Assembly (NCBI GenBank): GCA_018296165.2
Contig: JACKQL020000037.1
Location: 248,001 to 312,000, forward strand
Reading direction: 5' to 3'
DNA length: 64,000 nucleotides
Origin: Termitomyces sp. T153
Taxonomy: Eukaryota; Basidiomycota; Agaricomycetes; Agaricales; Lyophyllaceae
Shown here one piece after another: positions 22,679 to 33,438 of this stretch (positions are counted from its first letter, which is position 1; every line of letters starts with the position of its first letter). The translations under genes were made by a program, and so were the position numbers. A model generated the notes under the pieces. The model worked only from the letters and a program-made list of their open reading frames with translations, made no database searches and was not told where the DNA came from.

Positions 22679-24587
22679 CTAACTTCGCGAGAGGTTCTCC
22701 TTGAAACCTCGGATAAACGCTTGAAAGGGAAGAGCAAGCCAACCAGTTGCTGTTGTTGGTTCTTTGGACGGTTTTTCACGAGTTTCAGTGCGAGCGCGAT
22801 TGGCTGGCCTTGACATCGTGTCATCTAATTCTCCGGAGGCGCTTCCTTCGTCCTCGCGAGCCCGCTTCGAGCCTTGAGTTTTCGTAGTTTGTTTGGGCTC
22901 GGAGACAATCAGCGTAGCTTCTGTGGATGCCAGAGATGCAGTTGAGTGAGGGGGGCGTCCGGGAAAGGGAATTGTCGAGATATCTGCCTTCTCGATCTTC
23001 GGTAAATTGCTACGAAGTTTGAAACGTCAAGAAATCGATGATAGAACACCCCATAGAACAACTCACTGTGTGCAGGTGACTTTGTGCTCTGTCCAAGCAA
23101 GGAGACTGTATTCACCTTGGTACTTACCCTCACCATTCTCATTATTCGAAATGACCGTGCTTCCACAGTATACACACACGACCTCGCATTCGGTGAAGGA
23201 TTTCACTTGAGAATCATTCACAAGTCGCAATTTTCTCGTCGCCGCGGCGACACGATCGCTTGGTTGATGCCTAAAAAGGGTTCATTCTAAAAAACTCAGA
23301 TTAGAAAATTAAAGGGACGGACTTTGTCAAGGACTGGCAAGTGAGGGTATGGGCTTTCCAGTTCGTAATTTTATAGGGCACATTGCTGGACAAGCGAACC
23401 CAGGTGCCGCAATTGCGACACAAAACTTCGTGAGGCTTCAGTGATGAGATAGCAGAATCGGCTGTGAGAATGGCAATTCGTTGTTCCACTGTTTTCGCCC
23501 GTTGTTTAGATTTTTGGGCATCGTCATCTGGGTCATCGTCCACAGGCCTAAGGGCATTTTAGTTTCTGGAAAGAAGGAAAAAATCAACGACATACGCAGG
23601 CATCTGGTCACATTTAACACGGTGCATCTCCCAAGGACGTATTCTATATGTTGTCCTACCACCCAAGCGGACAGACTTGCCACATCGTTTACATTCAGCA
23701 CTATCCTTCGTCAGAGCTCCACAAAGAGGTTCATTCTTGAAATACTCCAGCCGCTGGGCTTCGTTTCTCCTGATTCTTCCTACGCACATGATGGAATCAG
23801 CGATTGACGCACTGTCGTCTACGTCGGTATCTGGCGAGGTAGTTCGCCTATATAAAGACATCAGTACGCGCCCGGCGCATAACAGTCAAACGGACCGTGA
23901 ACCAGGGCGCTTTACACTTGCAACTGATATTGGCTTCTTGGAGGTTGCTGAAGCAGACGTTGGGGTTGGAGCTTGAGGTGGTAGATGGCTCACAGAGATA
24001 GAGGACGTGGTCCAGACATGTTGGTTCCTCTTAGAGACGGCAGTCTTGACGGACTCGTCGGAATCGCGTCGAACACGCTTCGATGTTGGGCTAGGAAGAC
24101 TAGCATAGAGTTAAACACCTAGCAGACTCGAGGAAGTTGACGCGACTTACTGATTGTCAGTCTTCAGCGACTCTTTACTTTCGGGAGCCTATAGACAGTC
24201 AGACTCATGCCTGTAAGTATAATATACGCATCTTACATACCGTGACAGAGACAGGTTTCATCGTTTTTATCACTTTCCTACTAGATGTAGTCGGGGGAAC
24301 ACTAGCAGAGGTAGAATCTGAGTGTGACGGATCACTGTGGCTCTAATTATCCAGCAGGTTGATGAGGTGATTAACAGGGCACGCACTCGGTAGTCTCCGT
24401 GATCTTTCGCTTCTTCTATATGACAATGAGATATGGCACAATCGATATCGTAAAGCGCCTACCTTTTGTCTCTCCAAATACGTAACTTCGACTGGTGGCC
24501 TGCGAAGATTTCAGCCTGTCAATATTAATTTGAGTTAAACTCTGATAGCAGATCCAACCTTTCCAGAGACGAGGGGTCCTTATCCAT
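22679..24587 (-). CDS. Protein with three CxxC..WxxHxxxC zinc-like modules
   Basis: Unknown family. Start ATG at 24587 (MDKDPSSLE), then about nine short exons on the minus strand to the TAG at 22679-22681. The N-terminal half is Ser/Thr/Lys-rich and disordered, with basic patches (SPTSKRVRRDSDE). Three modules follow: ECKRCGKSVRLGG...RPWEMHRVKC (about 23690-23600), LCRNCGTWVRLSS...NWKAHTLTC (about 23430-23340) and VCVYCGSTVISNN...AWTEHKVTC (about 23185-23070). Each is C-x2-C-G, a short beta-like segment, and W-x2-H-x3-C. The tail is basic and ends WLALPFQAFIRGF...NLSRS. The gene at 21267-22116 carries a fourth copy of the module, so the two are probably tandem relatives. A zinc-binding nuclear role is inferred only from cysteine spacing. 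Confidence 0.6.
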
Positions 24588-24898
24588 GAGAATGTTCAAA
24601 AAAAGTAAAAGAGTGTGGAGCGTAAGGCAGCGAGGAAGTAAAATACAGCTTTAGATGGTCGATGTGCTTAACAGACGCTTTGATGCCCGACCAGGGTGTT
24701 GCAAAATAGATGTAAATAATTCCTTCACCATCCAGACTCAATACTTATGATCAAAACTGCGTTTGCTGCGTTTTGGCTGACATTATACATACATACTCGC
24801 CAATTTGTATCGGCCAAAAAGAGGACATAAAGCTACAAGATACAAATTCATCATATGAGGGCAATATAGAACAATTCGAACCATGAAGCTGCATGAAG

Positions 24899-26472
24899 TT
24901 AACGACTGGTTGAAGCGGAAGCGGAAGGGCCGGCGTTAGCTTGTCCGTCGTTCGTATTAAGGGGAAACGTTCCCGATCCTCCAGCGGGTAATTCTTTGTC
25001 AATGTTGGGATCGATAGCGGGATAATATGCAATACGCTGATCACTCTGGGGATGCTGAATGTAGGGCTGCATTATGGGTTGTGGAGGCTGACCAGGACCA
25101 ATCATGCTTTGTTGCGGGTAATAGTAATGCGACGCAGGTCCCAGATTATTCATTGGACTTGTTGGGGAGTACATGCCGTGTGGAGACGGCGAAGGATATG
25201 GCGATGGGTGGGAGATAGGCGGGAGATGGAGACGTTGCTGGGAATAATATTCTTTGTCAGCGGATAGAGGACGGTATTCATTAGGTTGGTGGTTCTGGGC
25301 TTCCGCTGGTACAAGGCCAACGTCAAATCGGGTGGAAAGATAGGCCACCTTGTTAGCTCACCTGCTTCAGCCATGGCAGCAGCCTGAGCTTTTCGATGTG
25401 TACATTCCGCTGCCCGTCCCTCGCGAGAGCAATTCTTGCATGCACGTTCGATACACTCTAGTCCCTTCCGCACGCAGGAAGCGCATGGCCTGAGAGGAAC
25501 TGTTGGTGTGACCTACTCAGCTTGAGACAAGGCTTACCTGACACCATCACACCGAATCTTATCACGTCTGCTGGAAGAATCAGTCATTTGAAGATAATGT
25601 ACTGGTCAAACTTTCCTGCAGCTCACACAAGCCTACAAATATGTTGTTTAAGCCATTTGAACTAGATGAATGGTGTCAAGCACTTACCGCTTTAACTCGA
25701 GTACCATGTCCTCTGCCTTTCCGAGGTTGCGTAGAACATGGTTGACCGGATTCGACACAATTGGAGCACGGTCGGACATCTTCGCAACGTTTGCCGTCTT
25801 TTCGACATCCTTCGCACCTGAGTTTTACAAGTTTAGGGCCACGACTGACATGTACGCATTCCTCGTTGCGAGACACACAACGTGCGCAAGGGCGTTGATC
25901 ATCACACTAGAAAGGCATTTAAATTACGCCATTGTCAAGCCTTGGAACCACGTACCTTCTTGTTGTCTCTGCGACAGTTCGTGCACGCCAACTTCGCTCG
26001 TTCAGACCCATTAGCGCGCATCGGTCTTGCAGCAGCTAATGTGGGTGATTCCGATCGCGCTGCCTGATAGACAGTTTCTTCTAGACATTCAAGTTGCATG
26101 TCCCTGCATCGTTGGCATGGTTTGCCATCTTCACATCGAACACGCGCCCGTCTACAGGGATCACATCCGTCAACACATTGATCTGCACTAAACCCCTTTT
26201 TGGTACACCCAGCACATGGTCTGCAAGTATGCACTAAGGTCAAGACCCTTTGACGGCTCCAAAAGCTTACCTCGCGCCATCGCATCGTATTTTGTCACGC
26301 CTTGCTGGGATGTCAGCATATTTAACACAGCATGTCAAAAGAGACCAACCTGCAGTTAGCGCATGCCTAAGATGGATGAGAATCAGGCTGAGAGGGAAAA
26401 AGAATGACATACGCGAGAAGCTCTTCGTGGCCAAGCTGGAGAGTTGTCGGAAATCGGCCGTTGCTCATCCAT
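24899..26472 (-). CDS. Protein with five Zn2Cys6 (C6) clusters
   Basis: Start MDEQRPISDNSPAWPRRASR at 26472, with short exons to the stop at 24899. Five C6-type clusters can be read, each close to C-x2-C-x6-C-x5-C-x2-C-x6-C: CANCRRDKIRCDGARPCAGC, CDPCRRARVRCEDGKPCQRC, CTNCRRDNKKCDDQRPCARC, CEGCRKDGKRCEDVRPCSNC and CVSCRRDKIRCDGVRPCASC, followed by one extra CKNCSREGRAAEC half-cluster. The C-terminal third is Pro/Tyr/Ser-rich (HPSPYPSPSPHG, YYYPQQSMIGPG) and looks like an activation-type low-complexity tail. Ordinary fungal Zn2Cys6 regulators carry one N-terminal cluster, so this array is unusual. DNA binding is plausible but unproved. One predicted intron (25615-25568) has a GA instead of a GT donor, next to a 17-bp exon. 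Confidence 0.75.
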
Positions 26473-27337
26473 GATGATAGCGGAACGGAAGGAGGATCAA
26501 TCAAGCGACCTCGGCGGTCTCCGACAAACATACACATCTACCGGCCCGAAATCGGAGAGGCCGTCCGGCTCGTTCATGCATGAGCTAGCAAGCTTGTGGT
26601 TGATGAACGTTGCAATTCGACGCGAATAGCCAGCCCACCTGGGTATCAAAGGTTGTCATTGCTGCCTTGCCTGCAGTTTGCAGAAGTTTGCAGACTCGAA
26701 CAGCCAATGTCAGACTTAAGTCCGAAAATTTTGAGCTCGTATTTCTCTTTGTTCCACTTATGTATTCTTCTGCAAATGACATACAAGATTATCATCTGCT
26801 CTAAACAACGACAGAACGATCTGGGTCTTTCTTATGACCGTTTTGGCTTGTCTGTGGAGTCGATCTCATCAATATGACGACTATCGAATATATTTCCCTG
26901 CTCGGTTCAAAGCACAGCTGCTCGGATGGTCATTGAAAAGGTATGCACGTTTTGATTACTTCGAGGTTAACACGACGATACGTATCATGATCGGATTGGT
27001 ATGCATGCATTCTCATCTTCTCGGTCTGCCTGTTCCGCAACTTGAGAAATAAAGATCAAGCTCTCATTTTCTGTTTGAAGTCAACTCATAGTATCACCGT
27101 ATGACATTCGGACAATTTTCATCAATGTTCTAGTGGCCATACCGTATTATCTGCCCCACAGTGATGGTGTGTACGTCTCTCTCTTGATCATCTCATTAAT
27201 CCATTTACATCGATTGGCTTCAAATTCACCCCGTTTCGACTTCGTCTATTGACAAAAAAAGATTACAACAATCTAGTTCTCTATAATGCAAAATTTAATG
27301 CCTTCACACAGCATAGATCGTGCGATTGATAAGTAAA
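26473..27337. other. Intergenic region
   Basis: 865 bp between the start of the five-cluster gene and the stop of the first GH16 gene. No gene recognised; it must contain the upstream promoter of the former and the 3' end of the latter. AT-rich near 27240-27350. Confidence 0.4.
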
Positions 27338-28526
27338 TTAGTTGTATACTGCAATGTAATTCAGCTTCCATTTGGCAACTAAACAGAACAGTAGTCAGCT
27401 ACCGAATCTGGCCGACAAGATATGAAGGCTCACATTTAAAATTATTTGGGTCGGAAACCGCCTGTGCGCAAGTTCCAGGGCAACCAGACGAGGGGTAAGT
27501 GGACGTTCCAAAGTCACCACACAACGTCGTGTCAATTACCAAGGAGTGATCATGGAAATGAGAATCTATGTTGCATGTCGTAGAGGACCAGAACGCAACG
27601 GGTTCACCCCAGGTGGATGGATCAGGTTGCTTTTGGTTGATGTCGTCCGGAATCTCGCCTCTGGCGAAATGCCATATTTTGATACCATCATTGTTCCATA
27701 AATGCGCAAAAACGCCACCAGCTAAGAGGTTGAACCCCTTACCATATGATCTTGTATCTGTGTCTAGGAAAGCACAACCGGCATTCGAGCTAACACTACT
27801 GGTGCATTGTTTACCAAGTACCTGAGTGTCGTTGGTCAAGCGCACGGATCCGGAGGATAAAGTACAACCAGAGGACGTGTGGAGAGTGTATTGGTTCGTT
27901 TCCCGATTGTGAACACCCTCAATAATGTCGATTTCTCCCGAGTGAGGCCAGTCAGGTCCAACAGACCAGTATGCAGGCCAAACACTGCAGCCATGTGGCA
28001 TGGCGAAAAAGTCGGCAATAAAAAGCCCACCATAATATTTCTTCTTTGTCGTAATTCGTACACTGAAACGTAGGGGTAAGCTTGTTATTCTCGGCGCCGG
28101 AAAATATAATTACGAATCACGCTTGGCGCCAACTGGTAAAGTTGTCTTATCATCTACGGCTAAAAATGTTGTTCCATCGTCCTGAACAAACGCCAGCCCC
28201 TTGGCCATAGCATTCTGTTTGCTTTGGTAGTTTACACTCCCATGTGTAGGGTCTGTACCAGTAAAAAAGTCCCATTCGCTAACAAGGAATTAGCTTGCCA
28301 TGAGAATATCACAATACCCAAGGACTCACTTCAAAAAATCTGCGCCTTGATACATGTCCGACAAAGTGAACTTATTCATGCTTCTTTTCGTGATACTGTC
28401 ATTCATACGGTGTGGCATGGATCGAGCATGCTTCCGGTGATCAGCCCAACGAGCTTCAGCAGTGTTGCCTGCAACAAGGGAAAGAGAAAAAGATAGGAAA
28501 AGGAATGTGGAGGTGGACATCATCAT
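27338..28526 (-). CDS. Secreted GH16 family endo-beta-glucanase-like enzyme (copy 1)
   Basis: Start MMMSTSTFLFLSFSLSLVAG at 28526, a clear signal peptide. Exons continue through EWDFFTGTDPTHG, KKKYYGGLFIADF and MPHGCSVWPAYWSVGP to the catalytic GEIDIIEGVHN, the GH16 E-x-D-x-x-E signature (nucleophile and acid/base Glu). Later motifs are GVFAHLWNNDGIKIWHFAR and FHDHSLVIDTTLCGDF. A last intron joins DPNNFK to the final exon AKWKLNYIAVYN, stop at 27338. The family cleaves beta-1,3(4)-glucans; in mushrooms such enzymes remodel the cell wall or digest plant and fungal glucan. A near-identical layout is seen at 35731-36950, so the two are paralogues. The three in-frame ATGs at the start are equally possible. 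Confidence 0.88.
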
Positions 28527-28968
28527 CTGAGCAAGGGGGAGTCTACTGGAGTACAGGGAGGTTGGCGACTTTATAGTAAGTCATTTGCCACACAAAGAGC
28601 GAAGGGAAAATCATAATCAATAGACAATGGACAATTGACTGAATGCAACCAGGTCGCTGTGGAGCCATTGTCTTGTGAGTAACCTCGTCAAGGTGGCCTT
28701 TGTTCATATGTCCAGCTAAGTGTGATCGTGGTGATGGTAACTGATCCGGTGTTATCCAATAATTCCAATAATCAATGGAATAGATGCTTCTGACATGGCT
28801 TGAATCAGATGAAGAAATGCACAAATGAGATCATTCATGGAGGTTCTCGTATCAGTCTTCGATCCCGAGTTTCCGTCTTAGCAATGCCAACAGTAGACAC
28901 AATACGTTCACATTGAAAGATTGCCGAAAAAAGAAACAATGCCGTATGGATTGGCATACGTACAATCA
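28527..28968. other. Upstream region of GH16 copy 1
   Basis: About 440 bp from the GH16 start codon to the left target-site duplication of the LINE. Apart from the TATA box no element is recognised. The LINE insertion has separated this promoter from whatever lay further upstream. Confidence 0.4.
28569..28575 (-). promoter_or_regulatory. TATA box of GH16 copy 1
   Basis: TATAAAG on the minus strand, 43-49 bp upstream of the first ATG. Consistent with a strongly expressed secreted enzyme gene. Confidence 0.5.
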
Positions 28969-28980
28969 GAGAGAGCCTAT
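28969..28980. repeat. Target-site duplication of the LINE, left copy
   Basis: gagagagcctat, repeated exactly at 33427-33438. It abuts the poly(T) that is the LINE's poly(A) tail read on the plus strand. Confidence 0.9.
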
Positions 28981-28997
28981 TTTTTTTTTTTTTTTTT
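28981..28997 (-). repeat. Poly(A) tail of the LINE
   Basis: Run of 17 T on the plus strand, immediately next to the left duplication; on the minus strand it ends the element. Confidence 0.9.
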
Positions 28998-29445
28998 AAA
29001 TCCATTATTACGTGCACGAGGCGCTTGGCGCCTATGCTGCACGGAACTATCGACGGGTACATACATCTACGAGAACTACGGGATTCCTCACCCCCTCGCA
29101 TACGCGGAGAAAGAGTGGGCCGACGCTTCCGAACGTCGTTTAGGCCGCATTCCCCTGGTAGTCCCGAGTACAGAGGAGAATCGTTGTGTTGTGCCGGGTG
29201 GAGGAGCGAACGAGGACTCGCGTGGGCGAGTGAGGATGAGGACGAGCAGGGGAGCCGTGGTCCCCACCGGGTCAGCTAAGGAAGAGGTTAGTGATGGTGG
29301 GAGAGGGCCGAGTGCCGTTAGTAGGTGGGAGTATGTTAGTATTAGTTTGTGTGTATGAAATTATAAAGTTTTAGAAGGCACAGCCGAGTGTGGGCGGTTT
29401 CGAACATCAGGGTAGAGGCTTTGGGCGCGGAGCGCATTGACGATT

Positions 29446-31236
29446 TTAGCGAGAGCGTGTGGGCGGGAGTGCAGTCGGATGGAGGGGCGGTGGGGTGGAG
29501 GCGGATCGGGCGGCGGGGTCTATGCTGGACGGGAATCGCTTGGTAGCTTCCGCGAATCTGAATAGGTGTTTGAGAGCAGCCGGGGATGAGAGCAGCAGGG
29601 AAATAGACTCAGCTTTACGTTTCAGTGGGCGGACCAAATGTATGTGCCACTCATGTTTGTACTGCGGGCACTGGAACAGGAAGTGTGCGACCGTCTCGAC
29701 TGTTATGCCCTGACAGTATGGGCAGGTTGGGGACTCTGATCTCCTGATGCGGAATAAGTGGTGGTTGAGCGGGAGGTGGCCCGTACGCAGCTGGGTGAGG
29801 AGGGCGGAGCGGCGTCGATCGAGGTCGGAGACGAGATGGAGGTAACTTCTAGAGGGGAGGGTATGGTCGAGGAGTCGGATGAACGGGGATCGCGTTGACT
29901 TTTTCCATCTCCTCTTCCATATGACTTGTGAGGCGACGAGGTCGGCTTGGCGGACGGCGGTGGTGCTGGTCGGTAAGGGTTTGGTGCGGAGGTATACTGG
30001 AAGGTCGTGTGGGGGGCTCGAGGAGCCCATGGCCGCTTCCTTGGTGAGTTCGTCTGTGCGTTCGTTCAGACCGAAGTCAAGGTGTCCAGGTGCCCAGTGG
30101 ACCTGCAGCTTGATGATGCCCCGGGAACGCAAGTCCTTTTCTCTGCCTGTGCCTTGCACGGCACGACATTGGGTCGTGTGGATGAGACGGCCTTGCTTCC
30201 TGTGTAGGGCTTCGGCTGCAGAGTGGGCCTTGTCGAGCAGGTGGTGTGCGGGGTGAGGTCGCTGGTTCTTGAGGGCCTTGATGACCGCTTGACTGTCACT
30301 CCCCATGATCGTGAGGCCTCGTAGTTGCCGGTTGAGTGTTGAGAGTAGGTGTAGGCCAAGTGTGAACCCAACCGCCTCCCCTTCATAGACCGTGTGCTCT
30401 GCAGCAGAGCCAAGGTGATACCTCAGAGAGGTAACCTCCTCGCCGTCTATGTACAGGACAGCCGAGGCTCCAATCCCCCCTTTGAAGCCCGACCCATCGC
30501 AGTAGACCGAGGTCCTTGACTTGTCATGGGCCCTCTGGATGGCCATCAGGGCGGTCTCCTTTGATGGGGGGATGTGGAAGCTGAAGGCTGGTCGGTAGCT
30601 GGGGTGTCGTCGTGTGGGTTCAATGGTCTCCATAGTTGACGGGTTGATGCCTGTGAAGTGGAATAAGTTGTGTAATGGTGAGCGGTGTCGCTTGACGTAT
30701 TGTCGTGCAGCTGTTCTGACTGGTTTAAACAGGGGGTGGGAGGGAGGTAGCGATGCAAGGCGGACGGCCGCCCTTGTCAGTACTTTTTGGAAAAGAAGGT
30801 CAACAGGTAACAGGTTTGCATGCACTTTGGTTACATCACCTGCCGTGGTGCTGAGGGCACCTGTGATGGTCTTGGCGGCCTTCCGTTGGGCTGATGAGAG
30901 CTTCCAAGTGGCCGCCACCGAGCCTGTTTTCCGCTGACCACCTGTGCCATCAGAGACACCAGTGTACCAAACATCTGCGGCATATGTAAAGGCCAGCACC
31001 GCGACCATGTTGTAAAGCTGCCGGATGCGGTGAGGGGGCATGCCTCCAGAGACTCTGGAGAGTCTAGACACTTGGTTTGTCCACCATACGGCGCTTGCCG
31101 TCACTTTCTGGATATGTGCCGACCAACGTAGTTTGGGGTCAAAGACCACCCCGAGGTATTTGTAAGTCTGGACAGTGTTGACCATCTGCGTGGTGATTGA
31201 GCCGTCAGCATTCGTACGGCGGAGCGTCAGGTCAGT
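29446..31236 (-). pseudogene. LINE ORF, RNase H and C-terminal finger part
   Basis: Open frame continuing the reverse transcriptase after the G9 frame break. It begins with the end of the RT (QTYKYLGVVFDPKLRWSAHI), has a connection region, then an RNase H domain (SVYCDGSGFKGGIGASAVLY, YEGEAVGFTLGLHLL, GSDSQAVIKAL, WAPGHLDFGLNERTDELTKE) with the expected D-E-D-D acidic residues. A zinc-knuckle-like CPYCQGITVETVAHFLFQCP follows. The rest of the 3' part (28998-29445) is the element's 3' UTR. Broken from the upstream domains by one base, so not translated as a single protein as it stands. Confidence 0.85.
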
Positions 31237-33426
31237 GGGGGGGGGTCATGGTGGGAGCGAGGAAAATTCATAAGAGCTAGTTTGGTTAGTTCAAAGGGGG
31301 AGTGGTGTTGGATGGACCAGTCGAACCTGCCTCTGGCGCATTCCATCATGTCAGCAATGATAGTGTGGGTCTCCGTCAGAGACTTGGCTACCGCTAGAAA
31401 CATCACATTGTCGACAAAGCCAGACACAAGTTCTGACTTATTCACGATCAATGCAGTCCCTATGAGGGGGGCATTGTAAAAGGCGTAATAGATCATCGAC
31501 AAGGGGCAGCCTTGAGTGGTGCCGTTGGTGATGTCGATCCAGTCCGACGTGAAGTCGTCGAACGTCAAACAAGTGCGTCTGTTGGAGAGCATACGCTCCG
31601 CCAGGCGGACATAGGCAGAGGGAACACTGCGTTCCTTCATGTTGTGCAAGAGGTGGCTCGTGACTGTGTTGGGGAAAGCCCCTTGGACGTCAAGGAAGAG
31701 GGCAGTCGCTACTTTACCTGTTTGCCATGCATCCTTGATCCTTGAGACCACCAGATGCATGGCGTCAGACGTGTTGCGTCCTGGTTGGCCGCCGAACTGC
31801 CCAGGAGGGAACATGCCATGTTTTTCTGCTAAGTGCGAAAGGTCAGCAGCAACCAAGGTGGACAAGAGTTTTCCAATGGTATTGAGAAGACCAATGGGTC
31901 GGTATGCTTTCGCAACATTGTAGGCGGGTTTCCCTGGTTTGCGCAGGACAAGAGTTGTTGATTCCAGCCAGCTGGAATGGTAGATGTCCACTTCAAAGAC
32001 TGCTCTGAAAATGAAGTAAAAGTGGTCGAGGAGAGTCTCGGCGCAGCGCTTAAGAACAATGTTTGGAATACCGTCTGGGCCAGCTGCCTTGAGCGGTGGT
32101 AGTCCCCCAATAGCGGCAGCTATGCGGTCCCGGGTGAAGAAGGGGGAGTCTGGGAGCGGCAAGGGATAGGCAGTGTGGGGTATGGAGGGAGAAGCGGGAG
32201 GAGGAGGAAAGAAAGACTCAGCTAGAGCATCGGCCTTCTCTCCATTGGTGGATGCTGTGAGCTGGGCGCCGTTGACCTCAACCTTGAGATCTGGGACCCT
32301 GTCGCGAGCAAAGTCGGTTGGCTTGTCGACGACATATTTGTTCACCAGGTAAATCTGGCGCACGTCAATGTTCTCCAGCCATTCCCTCCAATGTGTCTCT
32401 TTGGCCAGACGGATTGCGGAGTCCATCTCGCATGCGAGGCGGGAGGCTTCAGCAATGGACGGGTGATCGGGGACGTCACGATGCTTGAAAGCCTGGTTGC
32501 AGGCCCTGTGCCTCTGGGCCTTGAGCCGTTTGAGGTCCTCATTCCACCACCGTTTGGTGTGTGGGCAGGGTTTCCGGAGAGGGACAACGTCATCTCTGGC
32601 CACAATCTCCTGGATGATGGAAGAGAGGTCAGAGACTTTTCGGTCAAAGGCCTCAGCTGTGGTTAGGTGTACGGCGGGGGAGCAAGAGTTCAGCTGCTCC
32701 ATCAGAGCTTCGCTGAAGGCTGTCCAGTCCACGGCCCTAAAGTCCCTTGAGGGAGGTGCGGAGGACCGAGGTACTGGCAGTTCTATCTCGGTGATGATCG
32801 GGAGGTGGTCAGCAAGGGAGGGACGGAGAGAGGCATCTACGTCACAGAAAATAATAGGATCCACATCCGAATGTGTTCTCCAGACATTGTCTGGACGAGT
32901 CCATCGGTTGGCAGAAGTCTGCAGTGTGGGTATACCTGGCGGCAGTGCCAACTCCATGTCATAATCAGACAGGAGGTCAAGGAGAGGCTGGATGAAGTCT
33001 CGAGGGGTGAGGAGGTGGCGATTATCAACAGGCTCCCAGAGTGGGTGATGGCGGTTGAAGTCGCCCAGCCATACCATATGATCCCCTGGAGAGGGGCGGG
33101 CAAGATGAAGGGAGGAGGACAGAAAGGAAGAAAGAGAGAATAACACCTCGTTGTGGGTGCAGTCATTGTACACGTTGAAGAGAGATAGGTGTCCAAATTC
33201 GCCAGCGAATCGGACAGCCATGATGTCTGTGGAGTGAATGGTCAGCTGGGTATATGTGTCTGTGGAGATGTTAGCGTTGATTAGGAGTATAGACCGCATA
33301 CGAGAGCTTCCATCCCGTCGGTGATCTGAGGGGTAGAGGACTCTCCAGTGTCTGTTTGCTTTCGTGTTGCCCACACGGTCAAGGAATGGCTCCTGAATGG
33401 CGAGCACATCCCAGTCCTCAGGGCGG
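31227..33426 (-). pseudogene. LINE ORF, endonuclease and reverse transcriptase part
   Basis: Continuous frame from the truncated 5' edge to a stop just past the G9 run. Endonuclease motifs: AIQEP, GDFNRHHPLW, ADHLPIITEI. RT motifs: GLPPLKAAGPDGIPN, YRPIGLLNTIGKLL, QFGGQPGRNTSDAM, ALFLDVQGAFPNTV (motif A Asp), GTTQGCPLSMIYYAFYN (motif B) and GFVDNVMFLA (motif C). Motif C normally reads FVDD; the second Asp is Asn, which would remove a catalytic metal ligand. The first endonuclease motif is missing because of 5' truncation. Confidence 0.87.
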
Positions 33427-33438
33427 GAGAGAGCCTAT
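33427..33438. repeat. Target-site duplication of the LINE, right copy
   Basis: gagagagcctat, identical to 28969-28980. Joining the flanks at this sequence gives the pre-insertion site. Confidence 0.9.

Larger units (their letters stand above)
28981..33426 (-). mobile_element. 5'-truncated LINE (non-LTR retrotransposon, I/Tad1-like with RNase H)
   Basis: A 4446-bp element on the minus strand, bounded by a perfect 12-bp target-site duplication. Its 3' end is a 17-nt poly(A) (plus-strand T run at 28981-28997). It encodes an apurinic-type endonuclease, a reverse transcriptase and an RNase H plus a C-terminal CCHC-like finger, the order of the I superfamily (Tad1-like elements are common in fungi). 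The 5' end is truncated inside the endonuclease: coding begins directly at the duplication with WDVLAIQEP and lacks the N-terminal WN motif. The body is CpG-rich, unlike the Ty3/Gypsy island, so the insertion is probably recent. Defects: 5' truncation, a frame break at a G9 run (31237-31245) and FVDN in place of FVDD in the reverse transcriptase. It sits upstream of GH16 copy 1. Confidence 0.93.

Noticed and set aside
21267..24587. One single gene with four Cys modules
   Set aside because: A stop codon (TAG at 22681-22679) ends a natural C-terminus and a new ATG at 22116 opens the next gene; two tandem genes fit better.
28921..29358. 145-codon plus-strand frame across the poly(T)
   Set aside because: It runs over the LINE's poly(A) and 3' UTR in antisense and crosses the insertion border.
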